64,000 bases of DNA, taken from NCBI GenBank assembly GCA_963846505.1, contig CAWJWD010000004.1, forward strand, positions 806,001-870,000, in the 5' to 3' direction. The notes beneath the pieces were generated by a model, which did no database searches, had not been told where the DNA came from, and saw only the letters and a program-made list of their open reading frames with translations. Shown one piece after another: positions 1 to 6,926 of this stretch. Each line of letters starts with the position of its first letter. The stretch's first letter is position 1. The translations under genes and the position numbers were made by a program. Origin of the DNA: JACVRW01 sp963846505 (lineage in GTDB: Bacteria > Actinomycetota > Thermoleophilia > Solirubrobacterales > Thermoleophilaceae).

Positions 1-726
1 GCCAAGCCAGCCGCCCATGAACGGCAGCGACGCGGCGAGCACGATCAGTCCGATGGAGATCTTGGCCGCGAAGCCGACCGCGAACACGTTCATCTGCGGC
101 ACCACGCGCGAGACGAGGCCGAAGGCAGCGTCCGTGACGGTGATCGCGATCACGACCGGCGCCACCACCTCGAGCGCCGAGGCGAAGATCGAGACGAAGG
201 CCGTGTCGACGCCCTGCAGCAGCGCCCCGAGGTTCGGCATGTCGGTCAGCGGCACGACGTCATACGTGCGCGCGAGGCCCTGGATCACGAACAGCTCGCC
301 GCCGATCGCGACGAACACCGCCGTGCCGAGCATCGCGTAGAAGTTCGAGAGCACCGACGTCTGCACGCCGGTGATCGGATCCACGAGGCCGCCGTAGGAG
401 AAGCCGAGCAGCAGGTCGAGCAGCGAGCCGGCCACCTGCAGCGCGGCGAGCAGCGCGCCGACGCAGAAGGCGAAGGCGAGCCCGACGACCATCTCCTTGG
501 CCATCAGCTCGACGTAGGCGCCGAGCGTGCTCGGCACCGGAGCGTCGCCGAGGGCGATCGGGGCCAGGCCGATGCCGAGCGCCAGCGCCGCGATCACACG
601 CGCGCGGGCGGGGATCATGCGCAGGCCGAACAGCGGCGCGAGCACGAACAGCGGCCCCACGCGCCCCATCACCAACAGGAACCCGGCCATCTGGCGCTCG
701 CCGATCTCGGCCACGAGCTGGCTCAC
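1..726 (-). CDS. fliR: Flagellar export gate protein FliR (C-terminus cut by window edge)
   Basis: FliR is a membrane component of the flagellar type III export gate, together with FliP and FliQ. Translation from a GTG at 726 gives about 242 residues of strongly hydrophobic sequence with several membrane segments, and the reading frame runs off base 1, so only the last residues are missing from a family of about 255. The GTG overlaps the fliQ stop as GTGA, which fixes the start and implies translational coupling. Position after fliO-fliP-fliQ is the standard order. flhB and flhA would be expected just beyond the window. Confidence 0.9.
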   Translation of the reverse strand, partial: MSQLVAEIGERQMAGFLLVMGRVGPLFVLAPLFGLRMIPARARVIAALALGIGLAPIALGDAPVPSTLGAYVELMAKEMVVGLAFAFCVGALLAALQVAGSLLDLLLGFSYGGLVDPITGVQTSVLSNFYAMLGTAVFVAIGGELFVIQGLARTYDVVPLTDMPNLGALLQGVDTAFVSIFASALEVVAPVVIAITVTDAAFGLVSRVVPQMNVFAVGFAAKISIGLIVLAASLPFMGGWLG

Positions 727-995
727 GGGCCGGCCACCGACGGGATCGAGGTCCAGAGGTCGCTCGTGTAGAGCAGCAGCTGGTCGAGCATCCACGGCCC
801 GGCCACGATGATCACGAGCACCAGCGCCAGGATCTTGGGGATGAACGTCAGCGTCATCTCCTGGATCTGGGTGATCGCCTGGAAGATCGAGACGACGAGG
901 CCGACGACCAGCGACACGATCAGGATCGGCAGGCCGATCTTGAGCGCGAGCATGACGGCGTCGACGCCGACGTTGATCGCCGAGTCCTCGGTCAC
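723..995 (-). CDS. fliQ: Flagellar export gate protein FliQ
   Basis: This 90-residue protein has the size and layout of FliQ: two membrane helices at about residues 14-36 and 50-72 separated by a short polar loop containing QAITQIQE, typical of the family. FliQ packs around FliP and FliR in the export gate at the centre of the basal body MS ring. The start is a GTG that overlaps the fliP stop, and its own stop overlaps the fliR start, so fliO-P-Q-R form a tight translational chain. Confidence 0.95.
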   Translation of the reverse strand: MTEDSAINVGVDAVMLALKIGLPILIVSLVVGLVVSIFQAITQIQEMTLTFIPKILALVLVIIVAGPWMLDQLLLYTSDLWTSIPSVAGP

Positions 996-1636
996 TTGAA
1001 GCTCTCGACGAGCGATCGGATGACGAGGTCCCAGCCGTCCACGAGGACGAACAGCAGGATCTTGAACGGCAGCGAGATGAAGACGGGCGGCAGCATCATC
1101 ATGCCCATCGCCATCAGCGTCGAGCTGACGATCAGGTCGATGACGAGGAACGGCAGGAAGATCAGGAAGCCGATCTGGAACGCCGTCTTGAGCTCGCTCG
1201 TGATGAAGGCCGGGATCAGGACGTAGGTCGGCACGTCCGCGCGCGTCTTGGGCCGCTCGAGGTCGGCGAGCTTGACGAACAGGCCGAGCTCGTCGTCGCC
1301 GGTCTGCTTGAACATGAAGGCGCGGATCGGCTTCTCGCCGCGCTTGAGCGCCTGCGTCTCGGTGATCTTGCCCTTCGAGAGCGGATCGAAGGCGACCGTC
1401 TTGATCTCCTTGAAGGTCGGCGCCATCACGAAGATCGTCAGGAAGACCGCGATGCCGACCAGCACCTGGTTGGGCGGCGCCGCGGGCGTGCCCAGCCCGG
1501 TGCGGATGAAGCCGAGCACGATCAGGATGCGCGTGAAGGCCGTCGTCGTGAACAGCAGCGCCGGCAGCAGCGTGATGCCGGTCACCAGCAGCAGGATCTG
1601 AAGGGCGTTGCCGCCGTCGAGCTCGACGCCGTTCAT
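992..1636 (-). CDS. fliP: Flagellar export gate protein FliP
   Basis: FliP is the core of the export gate pore. The 214-residue product shows the conserved N-terminal hydrophobic region followed by TRILIVLGFIRTGLGTP, a characteristic FliP signature (about residues 35-51), the PPNQVLVGIAVFLTIFVM segment and the C-terminal pair of membrane helices. It is shorter than the enterobacterial protein (about 245) and begins directly at the first mature helix, so no cleavable signal peptide is apparent. The ATG overlaps the fliO stop by four bases and the stop overlaps fliQ. Confidence 0.95.
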   Translation of the reverse strand: MNGVELDGGNALQILLLVTGITLLPALLFTTTAFTRILIVLGFIRTGLGTPAAPPNQVLVGIAVFLTIFVMAPTFKEIKTVAFDPLSKGKITETQALKRGEKPIRAFMFKQTGDDELGLFVKLADLERPKTRADVPTYVLIPAFITSELKTAFQIGFLIFLPFLVIDLIVSSTLMAMGMMMLPPVFISLPFKILLFVLVDGWDLVIRSLVESFK

Positions 1637-2175
1637 CGCAGCACCGTCAGCTGTCGCAGCTGGTCGACCATGCCCTGCCAGCCGGGGCGGCGCTCCGTCG
1701 TGGCCTTCTCGGCCGCGGCGGGCGCGTCGTCCTCGTCGGCGTCGGGCAGCAGCCCGAGCTCGCGCGCCTCGTCCTCGCTGTAGCGGCGGATGGGCGTCAC
1801 GCCCTGCTCCCCCACGCCGACGAGCACGAGCTCCCTGCCGGCGCGCAGCAGTTGCACGCTGCGTCCGCCGCCGATCGGCAGCGTCGCGACCGGCGCGAGT
1901 CCGAGCCCACTGGCCTTGCCCTCCTTGCTGGCCTTGGCCTGCTTGAGGATCCAGTGCAGCGCGAAGATGATCCCGACGACGATCGCCAGCCCGATCAGCG
2001 TGCGCACGATCGAGCCGCCCCCGGCCGCGTGGCTCGCGGCGTCAGCGGTCTTGTCGTCGCCCCCGCCGAGGTTCAGCGGGGTGTCCTTCTCGCTCGGGGT
2101 GGCTGCGAGCACGCGAACGGGCGCCGCCAGGAAGGCAGCAGCGATCGCGCAGGGGATGACGCGGAAGCGCAACAT
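1633..2175 (-). CDS. fliO: Flagellar biosynthesis protein FliO (FliO/FliZ-like)
   Basis: FliO assists assembly of the FliP ring. The product has 180 residues: a signal-peptide-like N-terminus ending near LAA, an acidic/Gly linker, one membrane helix at about residues 58-75 (IGLAIVVGIIFALHWIL) and a cytoplasmic FliO domain containing RSVQLLRAGRELVLVGVGEQGVTPI, written here only in part. Sequence conservation in FliO is low, so position directly before fliP is an important part of the call. A perfect sigma-28-like promoter lies 33 bases upstream of the ATG, making fliO the first gene of a fliOPQR transcript as well as part of the longer operon. Confidence 0.85.
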   Translation of the reverse strand: MLRFRVIPCAIAAAFLAAPVRVLAATPSEKDTPLNLGGGDDKTADAASHAAGGGSIVRTLIGLAIVVGIIFALHWILKQAKASKEGKASGLGLAPVATLPIGGGRSVQLLRAGRELVLVGVGEQGVTPIRRYSEDEARELGLLPDADEDDAPAAAEKATTERRPGWQGMVDQLRQLTVLR

Positions 2176-2208
2176 AGGGGGCGACCCCCGGGGAGGGGTC
2201 GCTCCACG

Positions 2209-2235
2209 TAATCGGCAGCCCTACCGAGCGGTTTA
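2209..2235 (-). promoter_or_regulatory. Sigma-28 (FliA) type promoter for fliO
   Basis: On the minus strand the bases read TAAA, then exactly 15 bases, then GCCGATTA. This matches the published FliA consensus TAAA-N15-GCCGATAA at 11 of 12 defined positions. The element ends 33 bases before the fliO ATG, within the gap between fliN and fliO. The start of transcription is inferred, not seen. Confidence 0.75.
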
Positions 2236-2267
2236 GCCCTGGGCTGGGTGAATCCGTGCAGGGACCG

Positions 2268-2678
2268 CTAGGCGGCGGTCTCGGCGGGCTGCTCGACAGC
2301 GGCCGGTGCAGGCGCCGGCTGGACCGGCGCGGGCGCTGCCGGCGCGGCCTCGAGCGTGGCGGAGCGGGTGCCGTTGAGGGCGCCGCCCTCGGAGACGACC
2401 TCGGTCACGCGCAGACCGAACTCCTCGTCGACCACGACGACCTCGCCACGGGCGATCGGCTTGCCGTTGACGAGCAGGTTGACCGGATCGCCGGCGAGGC
2501 GGTTGAGGCCGATCACCGAGCCGGGGCTGAGCTTGAGCGCCTCGCCGATCGTCATGCGCGTGCGCCCGATCTCGACCACGAGGTCGACGGGCACGTCGCG
2601 CAGGCGGTCGAGCCCGGCGTCGGTGCCGGCGAGGCCGGCGGAGGCGTCCAGCTGGGTGTATTCGATCTCGTCCATCAC
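2268..2678 (-). CDS. fliN: Flagellar motor switch protein FliN
   Basis: FliN forms the lower part of the C-ring that reverses the motor and docks FliH-FliI. The 136-residue product contains one SpoA (FliN/FliM C-terminal) domain at about residues 25-95, with the typical DVPVDLVVEIGRTRMTIGE, GSVIGLNR, VNLLVNGKPIARGEVVVVDE and GLRVTEV blocks. Unlike most FliN proteins the domain is followed by about 35 Ala/Pro/Glu-rich residues, perhaps a flexible tail. The start overlaps the fliL stop (ATGA), leaving no room for fliM, which normally lies between them. Confidence 0.93.
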   Translation of the reverse strand: MMDEIEYTQLDASAGLAGTDAGLDRLRDVPVDLVVEIGRTRMTIGEALKLSPGSVIGLNRLAGDPVNLLVNGKPIARGEVVVVDEEFGLRVTEVVSEGGALNGTRSATLEAAPAAPAPVQPAPAPAAVEQPAETAA

Positions 2679-3109
2679 TGCACCGCCACGTCGGTGAAGA
2701 GCACGTGCTCCACCTTCACATCGGTCTGCTTGCGCAGATCCTTGACGATCTCCTCCTTGATGTGGTGGCGGCCCTTGCGGTCGATCAGCTCGTCCGCGGG
2801 GGCATCGGTGATGTGATCGGTGACGATGTCGCGCACGATCGCCTCCTGCGCCGCGGGGCCATAGCCCTCGGGCGGCGTGGCGGCATGGCCGCCGGCCGCG
2901 ACGATCGACGGGTCCCCGTGCTCCACCACGAGGCCGACGCCGAGCTTGACGAAGCGGCCGTCCTTCAGGTTGAGCACGAACTCCTTCTGCAGCACGTACA
3001 CCTCGCCATGGACCTTCGGCTCGGGCGGCTTGGGCGCCAGCACCATCTTGTACGTGACGCCGGCGGCCACCAGCACCACCAGCGGGATGATGATCTTCAG
3101 CTTCTTCAC
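2675..3109 (-). CDS. fliL: Flagellar basal body-associated protein FliL
   Basis: FliL is a single-pass membrane protein that surrounds the stator and supports torque. The 144-residue product begins MKKLKII, followed by one membrane helix (about residues 5-22) and a periplasm-facing domain with LKDGRFVKLGVGLVVEH and DELIDRKGRHHIKEEIVKDLRK, both typical of FliL. It sits between motB (overlap of four bases) and fliN (overlap of four bases), the usual neighbourhood in clostridial-type operons. Confidence 0.92.
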   Translation of the reverse strand: MKKLKIIIPLVVLVAAGVTYKMVLAPKPPEPKVHGEVYVLQKEFVLNLKDGRFVKLGVGLVVEHGDPSIVAAGGHAATPPEGYGPAAQEAIVRDIVTDHITDAPADELIDRKGRHHIKEEIVKDLRKQTDVKVEHVLFTDVAVQ

Positions 3110-3942
3110 GGCGTCACGGGTCCCTTCTGTCGGCCCAGGCCCTGGCGCAGGAGGACGATCTCCACGCGCCGGTTGCGATTGCGGCCGGTGTCGGTCGAGT
3201 TCGAGTCGATTGGGTGCAGCGCCGCGTAGCCGGCCGCCTCGAAGCGGCGCTGGAGCACGCCGGCGCCGGCGAGCGAGCGCACCACCGAGGAGGCGCGCGC
3301 GGTCGAGAGCTCCCAGTTGCTGGGGTAGCGGTCGGTCGAGATCGGGATGCTGTCGGTGTGACCTTCGACGGCGATCGCGTGGTTGTCGGCGGTCAGCAGG
3401 TGGGCGACGCTGCCGAGCAGCTGCCCGCCGGGCGGCTTGACGGTCGCCTCGGCGGTGTCGAACAGCAGCTTGTCGGTCAGCACGCGGATCACCAGGCCGC
3501 GCTGGCGCAGCGTCGTGTCGATCTGGTTGCTGATCCCGTGCTCCTTGGCGTACGAGTCGATCTTGCGCTTGAGCGCCTCGAAGTCCTCGTCTTCCTGCGC
3601 GACCGTCTGCGCCGCGGTCTGCGGCATCTGACCCACGACCTTGAGCGCCGGGATCGGCGGCGACATCTGGGCCAGCTCGGTGCTCTTCTCCGCCCCGCCG
3701 GCCTCGGTGATGCCCTTGCCGCCGGGCAGGATGCGCCCGGAGAAGGCCTCGTCGAGCGCGCGCTGCAGCGTCTCGAACTTGGACGTGTTCACCGACGAGA
3801 TCGAGAACAGCACCATGAACAGCGCCATCAGCAGCGTGATCATGTCGGCGTAGGTGAGCAGCCAGCGCTCGTCCTCGCCGCCCTCCGCGGCGGGGCCGCC
3901 GCGGCGCCGGCCGCCGCGCTTGCGGGTCGCGGTCGCGCTCAT
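3106..3942 (-). CDS. motB: Flagellar motor stator protein MotB
   Basis: MotB anchors the MotA/B proton channel to peptidoglycan. The ATG at 3942 gives 278 residues, two bases after the motA stop. A basic cytoplasmic start is followed by WLLTYADMITLLMALFMVLF, in which Asp33 is the conserved proton-carrying aspartate. The C-terminal half is an OmpA-like peptidoglycan-binding domain, with VEGHTDSIPI, NWELSTARASSVVRSL and NRNRRVEIV as its landmark motifs. The same frame stays open far upstream through motA by chance, so the start was chosen from the motA boundary and the family start. Confidence 0.95.
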   Translation of the reverse strand: MSATATRKRGGRRRGGPAAEGGEDERWLLTYADMITLLMALFMVLFSISSVNTSKFETLQRALDEAFSGRILPGGKGITEAGGAEKSTELAQMSPPIPALKVVGQMPQTAAQTVAQEDEDFEALKRKIDSYAKEHGISNQIDTTLRQRGLVIRVLTDKLLFDTAEATVKPPGGQLLGSVAHLLTADNHAIAVEGHTDSIPISTDRYPSNWELSTARASSVVRSLAGAGVLQRRFEAAGYAALHPIDSNSTDTGRNRNRRVEIVLLRQGLGRQKGPVTP

Positions 3943-3944
3943 CG

Positions 3945-4775
3945 CTACGCCGCCGCCTGGGCCGGCTCGGCGGCTGCGGCCGCGGCGTCGCCGCCAGCCT
4001 GACCGCCGCCGGCCTGGTCGCGATCGCGCTCGCTCGGCGGGATGAAGGAGCGCAGCTTGTCTGCCACCACGCGCGGGTTGTCGCCCGCCTGGACGGCGAG
4101 GATGCCCTCCAGCGTGACGGTGCGCAGCTCGACCTCCTCCTCGGAGATCTCCTTGAGCTTGTTCGACACCGGCAGGAAGACCACGTTGGCCGCGCCGACG
4201 CCGAACAGCGTGGCGATGAAGGCGCCGGAGATCGAGGGGCCGAGCGTCTCGGGCGCGGACAGGTTCTCGAGCACGTGCACGAGCCCGAGCACGGTGCCGA
4301 TGATGCCCATCGTGGGCGCGAAGCCGCCGGCCTTCTCGAACGGCCGCCCCGCCGCGTGGTGGCGGGCGATCATGCCGTCGATCTCGTTCTCGAGGATCTC
4401 GCGCACGAGCTCGGGGTCGGTGCCGTCCACGACGAGCTGGAAGCCCTTCTTGGTGAACTCGTCGTCGATGTCGCCGAGCTGGTCGTCGAGCGCCAGCAGG
4501 CCGTCGCGGCGAGCCTTCTCGGCGTAGTCGACCAGCAGGTCGACGCGCCCGGGCAGATCGAGGTCGGGAGGGCTGATCGCGCGCTTGTAGAGCGCGGGGA
4601 TCTGCTTCATCTTGTCCATGCTCGTGCCGGCGAGCGTGACCCCGAAGGTGCCGCCGAACACGATCAGCGCGGCCGGGATGTTGATCAGCGCAGCCGGGCT
4701 CGAGCCCTCCATCAGGGTTCCGAGCAGGAGCCCGCCGAGGGCGGCTCCGATTCCGATCGCGGTAGCGGCTTTCAT
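3945..4775 (-). CDS. motA: Flagellar motor stator protein MotA
   Basis: MotA forms the pentameric ring of the ion-driven stator. The 276-residue product has four membrane segments (about residues 3-22, 32-50, 150-170 and 182-202). The conserved PTMGIIGTVLGLVHVLE block lies at the third helix, and KRAISPPDLDLP begins the cytoplasmic loop that meets FliG. The last 30 residues are an Ala/Gly-rich tail not usual in the family. A weaker sigma-28-like promoter lies just upstream, and motB follows after two bases. Confidence 0.95.
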   Translation of the reverse strand: MKAATAIGIGAALGGLLLGTLMEGSSPAALINIPAALIVFGGTFGVTLAGTSMDKMKQIPALYKRAISPPDLDLPGRVDLLVDYAEKARRDGLLALDDQLGDIDDEFTKKGFQLVVDGTDPELVREILENEIDGMIARHHAAGRPFEKAGGFAPTMGIIGTVLGLVHVLENLSAPETLGPSISGAFIATLFGVGAANVVFLPVSNKLKEISEEEVELRTVTLEGILAVQAGDNPRVVADKLRSFIPPSERDRDQAGGGQAGGDAAAAAAEPAQAAA

Positions 4776-4790
4776 AGGGCGTCACCCGGG

Positions 4791-4817
4791 TGATCGGCGC
4801 GGCGCGCCGAACCTTCA
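4791..4817 (-). promoter_or_regulatory. Probable sigma-28 promoter for motA
   Basis: The minus strand shows TGAA, 15 bases, GCCGATCA, ending 16 bases before the motA ATG. The -10 half matches the FliA consensus well and the -35 half has one mismatch to TAAA. The other strong examples in this cluster have the same spacing, which supports the call. Confidence 0.55.
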
Positions 4818-4870
4818 GACCGGATGAGCAGCGAATTCGCGACCGGCCGGCGGTCGCGCGTGGAGGTCGG

Positions 4871-5101
4871 TCAGACCTCGTGCAAGGGGCGCGGACGGCG
4901 CGACGCGAGCGCGTCGCTGAGGATGCCCACGCGCCAGACGCGAATGTGCCCGACGACCTCGTCGGGCGACTCGGCGACCACGACCTTCTGGCCGGTGGTC
5001 AGCGTGATGACGGTGTCCGGGGTCTCCTCGATCGTGGCGAAGAGGTCCGGGTTGAGGTGGAACGGCTCGTCGTCGTGGCCCAGCCGGTGCAGCACGATCA
5101 T
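4871..5101 (-). CDS. flbD: FlbD/SwrD-type flagellar protein
   Basis: This 76-residue protein begins MIVLHRL and contains FHLNPDLFATIEETPDTVITLTTGQKVVV (cited in part), the hallmark of the FlbD family, which is called SwrD in Bacillus and increases motor torque. It is cytoplasmic, with no membrane segment. The family is normally found between the hook gene and motA, exactly as here. It is distinct from the unrelated Caulobacter regulator also called FlbD. Confidence 0.88.
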   Translation of the reverse strand: MIVLHRLGHDDEPFHLNPDLFATIEETPDTVITLTTGQKVVVAESPDEVVGHIRVWRVGILSDALASRRPRPLHEV

Positions 5102-5176
5102 CGCTCTCTCCTCCTCGGGGCCAGGGCGGGAAGCGGAGACGGGCGGGGCACGTGGCCCCGCCCTTCCCCTCCAGAC

Positions 5177-6007
5177 CTAGCGCTTCATGTTGACGACATC
5201 CTGCAACATCTCGTCGGACGCCGAGATGACGCGGGAGTTCGCCTGGAAGCCGCGCTGAGCGGCGATCATCGTGGTGAACTCGGTGGCGAGATCGACGTTG
5301 GACATCTCGATCACGCCGGAGATGGTGAAGCCGTGGTTGGCCACGCCGGGGGTGTTGACGACCTCGGTGCCCGAGGAGTCGGAGGCCTGCCAGCGGTTGC
5401 CCGAGACGCGGGTCAGGCCGGCCTCGTTGGAGAACGTCGCCAGCGAGAGGTAGCCGGCCACCTGGCGCGGGGGTCCGCCCGCGGGGGTGTAGGTGACCGC
5501 GCCGTCCTGGCCGATCGCGACCTCGGTCGCGCCCGCCGGGATCTGGATCAGCGTGTCGGCGCCGCCGCCGGCCGCGGTGCGGCCCGTGACGTACATGCCG
5601 TCCTGGGTCACGAGGTAGCCGTCGGTGTTGGTCTTGAAGTTGCCGGCGCGGGTGTAGGTGAACTCGGTCGGCACGGCGGGCGCGGTGGACGGCCCGACGC
5701 GGAACCAGCCCGGGCCCTGGATGGCGACGTCGAGGTTGTTGCCGGTCGACTGGAACGCACCGGAGCCCATCATGTTGTCGATCGAGCCCAGGTTGACGCC
5801 GAGGCCGACCTGCACGCCGTTGGTGCCGCCGTTGTTGGGGCCCGGGGCCGAGCCGCCGCGCTGCAGCTGGCTCAGCGAGTCCTGGAACGTCGTGCGGCTG
5901 GTCTTGTAGCCGACGGTGTTGACGTTGGCGATGTTGTTGGAGGTCACGTCGAGCATGACCTGGTGCTGCTTGAGTCCGCTGATCGCGGAGAACATGCCTC
6001 GCATCAT
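5177..6007 (-). CDS. flgE: Flagellar hook protein FlgE
   Basis: The 276-residue product carries the hook/rod signature LDVTSNNIANVNTVGYKTSR near the N-terminus, an FlgE/F/G D1 region with YTRAGNFKTNTDGYLVTQDG, and the C-terminal coiled helix MSNVDLATEFTTMIAAQRGF. Position between the TIGR02530/flgD pair and flbD marks it as the hook protein rather than a rod protein. It is short compared with enterobacterial FlgE (about 400) but close to the 264-residue hook protein of Bacillus subtilis. The N-terminus begins with two consecutive ATG codons, either of which could start it. Confidence 0.88.
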   Translation of the reverse strand: MMRGMFSAISGLKQHQVMLDVTSNNIANVNTVGYKTSRTTFQDSLSQLQRGGSAPGPNNGGTNGVQVGLGVNLGSIDNMMGSGAFQSTGNNLDVAIQGPGWFRVGPSTAPAVPTEFTYTRAGNFKTNTDGYLVTQDGMYVTGRTAAGGGADTLIQIPAGATEVAIGQDGAVTYTPAGGPPRQVAGYLSLATFSNEAGLTRVSGNRWQASDSSGTEVVNTPGVANHGFTISGVIEMSNVDLATEFTTMIAAQRGFQANSRVISASDEMLQDVVNMKR

Positions 6008-6086
6008 CGGGGCATCCCTTGCCTTTCGGTCGTGCGCGGCCTCCTGTGCAAGGTCCGGCCGGGCGTTATGTGGCGCACCGCTCGCT

Positions 6087-6500
6087 TCATGCGATCACGG
6101 CGCTATCGATGTTGGTGAACACCTGCTCGCGCATGTGCTCGGTGTCGACCGCCGTCACGACGGTCCGGTTCTTGACGGAGACCACGAACGCGGTCCCATC
6201 CAGGAAGACGACAGAGTCGCGCGAACCTTTAGCGGCTGCACGATCGACGCCGGACTGCAGCCGCTCGAGCGTCTGACCCTCGAGCTGGATGCCGCGACGC
6301 TCGACCCGCTGCAGCGCGTGCTTGGAGAAGTGCAGCTGCTCGGGGCGCTGCAGCTTCTCCGTCTGGCTGCGCAGGACGTCCGCGAACGCGGGCCCCTTCG
6401 GAGCCTGCGCGGCGCCAGGACGCGCAGGGGCGCCGGCCGGTCGGACCGGCCCCACCCCAGGCGGCTGCAGCGCCGGGTTGCGGTGGATCGGGTCGGTCAC
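6087..6500 (-). CDS. TIGR02530-family flagellar operon protein
   Basis: The 137-residue protein has a proline/alanine-rich first third and then the conserved block LHFSKHALQRVERRGIQLEG with TVVTAVDTEHMREQVFTNID near the end, which I recognise as the TIGR02530 flagellar operon family. The molecular role of the family is not firmly established; it nearly always lies between flgD and flgE, as here, suggesting a part in hook building. It starts with GTG, two bases after the flgD stop. Confidence 0.8.
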   Translation of the reverse strand: MTDPIHRNPALQPPGVGPVRPAGAPARPGAAQAPKGPAFADVLRSQTEKLQRPEQLHFSKHALQRVERRGIQLEGQTLERLQSGVDRAAAKGSRDSVVFLDGTAFVVSVKNRTVVTAVDTEHMREQVFTNIDSAVIA

Positions 6501-6502
6501 TA

Positions 6503-6913
6503 CTACTCGACCTCGCTCACGTTCGCCGGGTCGATGCCGGAGACGCCGTCGACCGTGAGGGTCGGCTCGCCCTTGTCGAAGACGACCTTCTCGACCGTGC
6601 CGGTGGCCAGGGCGCCGTCCTCGGTGGCGTAGGACACCTTGTGACCGATCAGGCTCAGCGCCTGGCTGGTCTGCATGCGCGAGACGAGCTGCTCGTTGGC
6701 CTTGGTCAGGTTCGTGACCTGCTCGACCATCGAGAGCTGGGTCATCTGGCCCATGATCTCCTCGTTGGAGACCGCGGACATCGGGTCCTGCGACTTGAGC
6801 TGGGCGACGAGCAGCTTCAGGAAGCCGTCCTTGTCGAGCATGCCCGCTTGCTTCTTGGTCGGGTCGGTCTGCGGCTGCGCCGCCGGCGCGACGGGATCGA
6901 TGGCGGAAGGCAT
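6503..6913 (-). CDS. flgD: Hook-capping scaffold protein FlgD
   Basis: FlgD caps the growing hook so that FlgE subunits can assemble, then leaves. The ATG at 6913 gives 136 residues with the family core DGFLKLLVAQLKSQDPM, NEEIMGQMTQLSMVEQ and the C-terminal LIGHKVSYATEDG to VEKVVFDKGEPTLTVDG. It is a minimal FlgD, lacking the Ig-like and tudor-like insertions of the enterobacterial protein, comparable to the short Bacillus form. The frame remains open upstream into fliK by chance; the chosen start is the first ATG that gives a family-like N-terminus. Confidence 0.9.
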   Translation of the reverse strand: MPSAIDPVAPAAQPQTDPTKKQAGMLDKDGFLKLLVAQLKSQDPMSAVSNEEIMGQMTQLSMVEQVTNLTKANEQLVSRMQTSQALSLIGHKVSYATEDGALATGTVEKVVFDKGEPTLTVDGVSGIDPANVSEVE

Positions 6914-6926
6914 CCTTGTCCTCCTC

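Noticed and set aside
5177..6007. Hook protein only 276 residues long, at first thought truncated.
   Set aside because: The hook protein of Bacillus subtilis is of similar length, and both conserved ends are intact.
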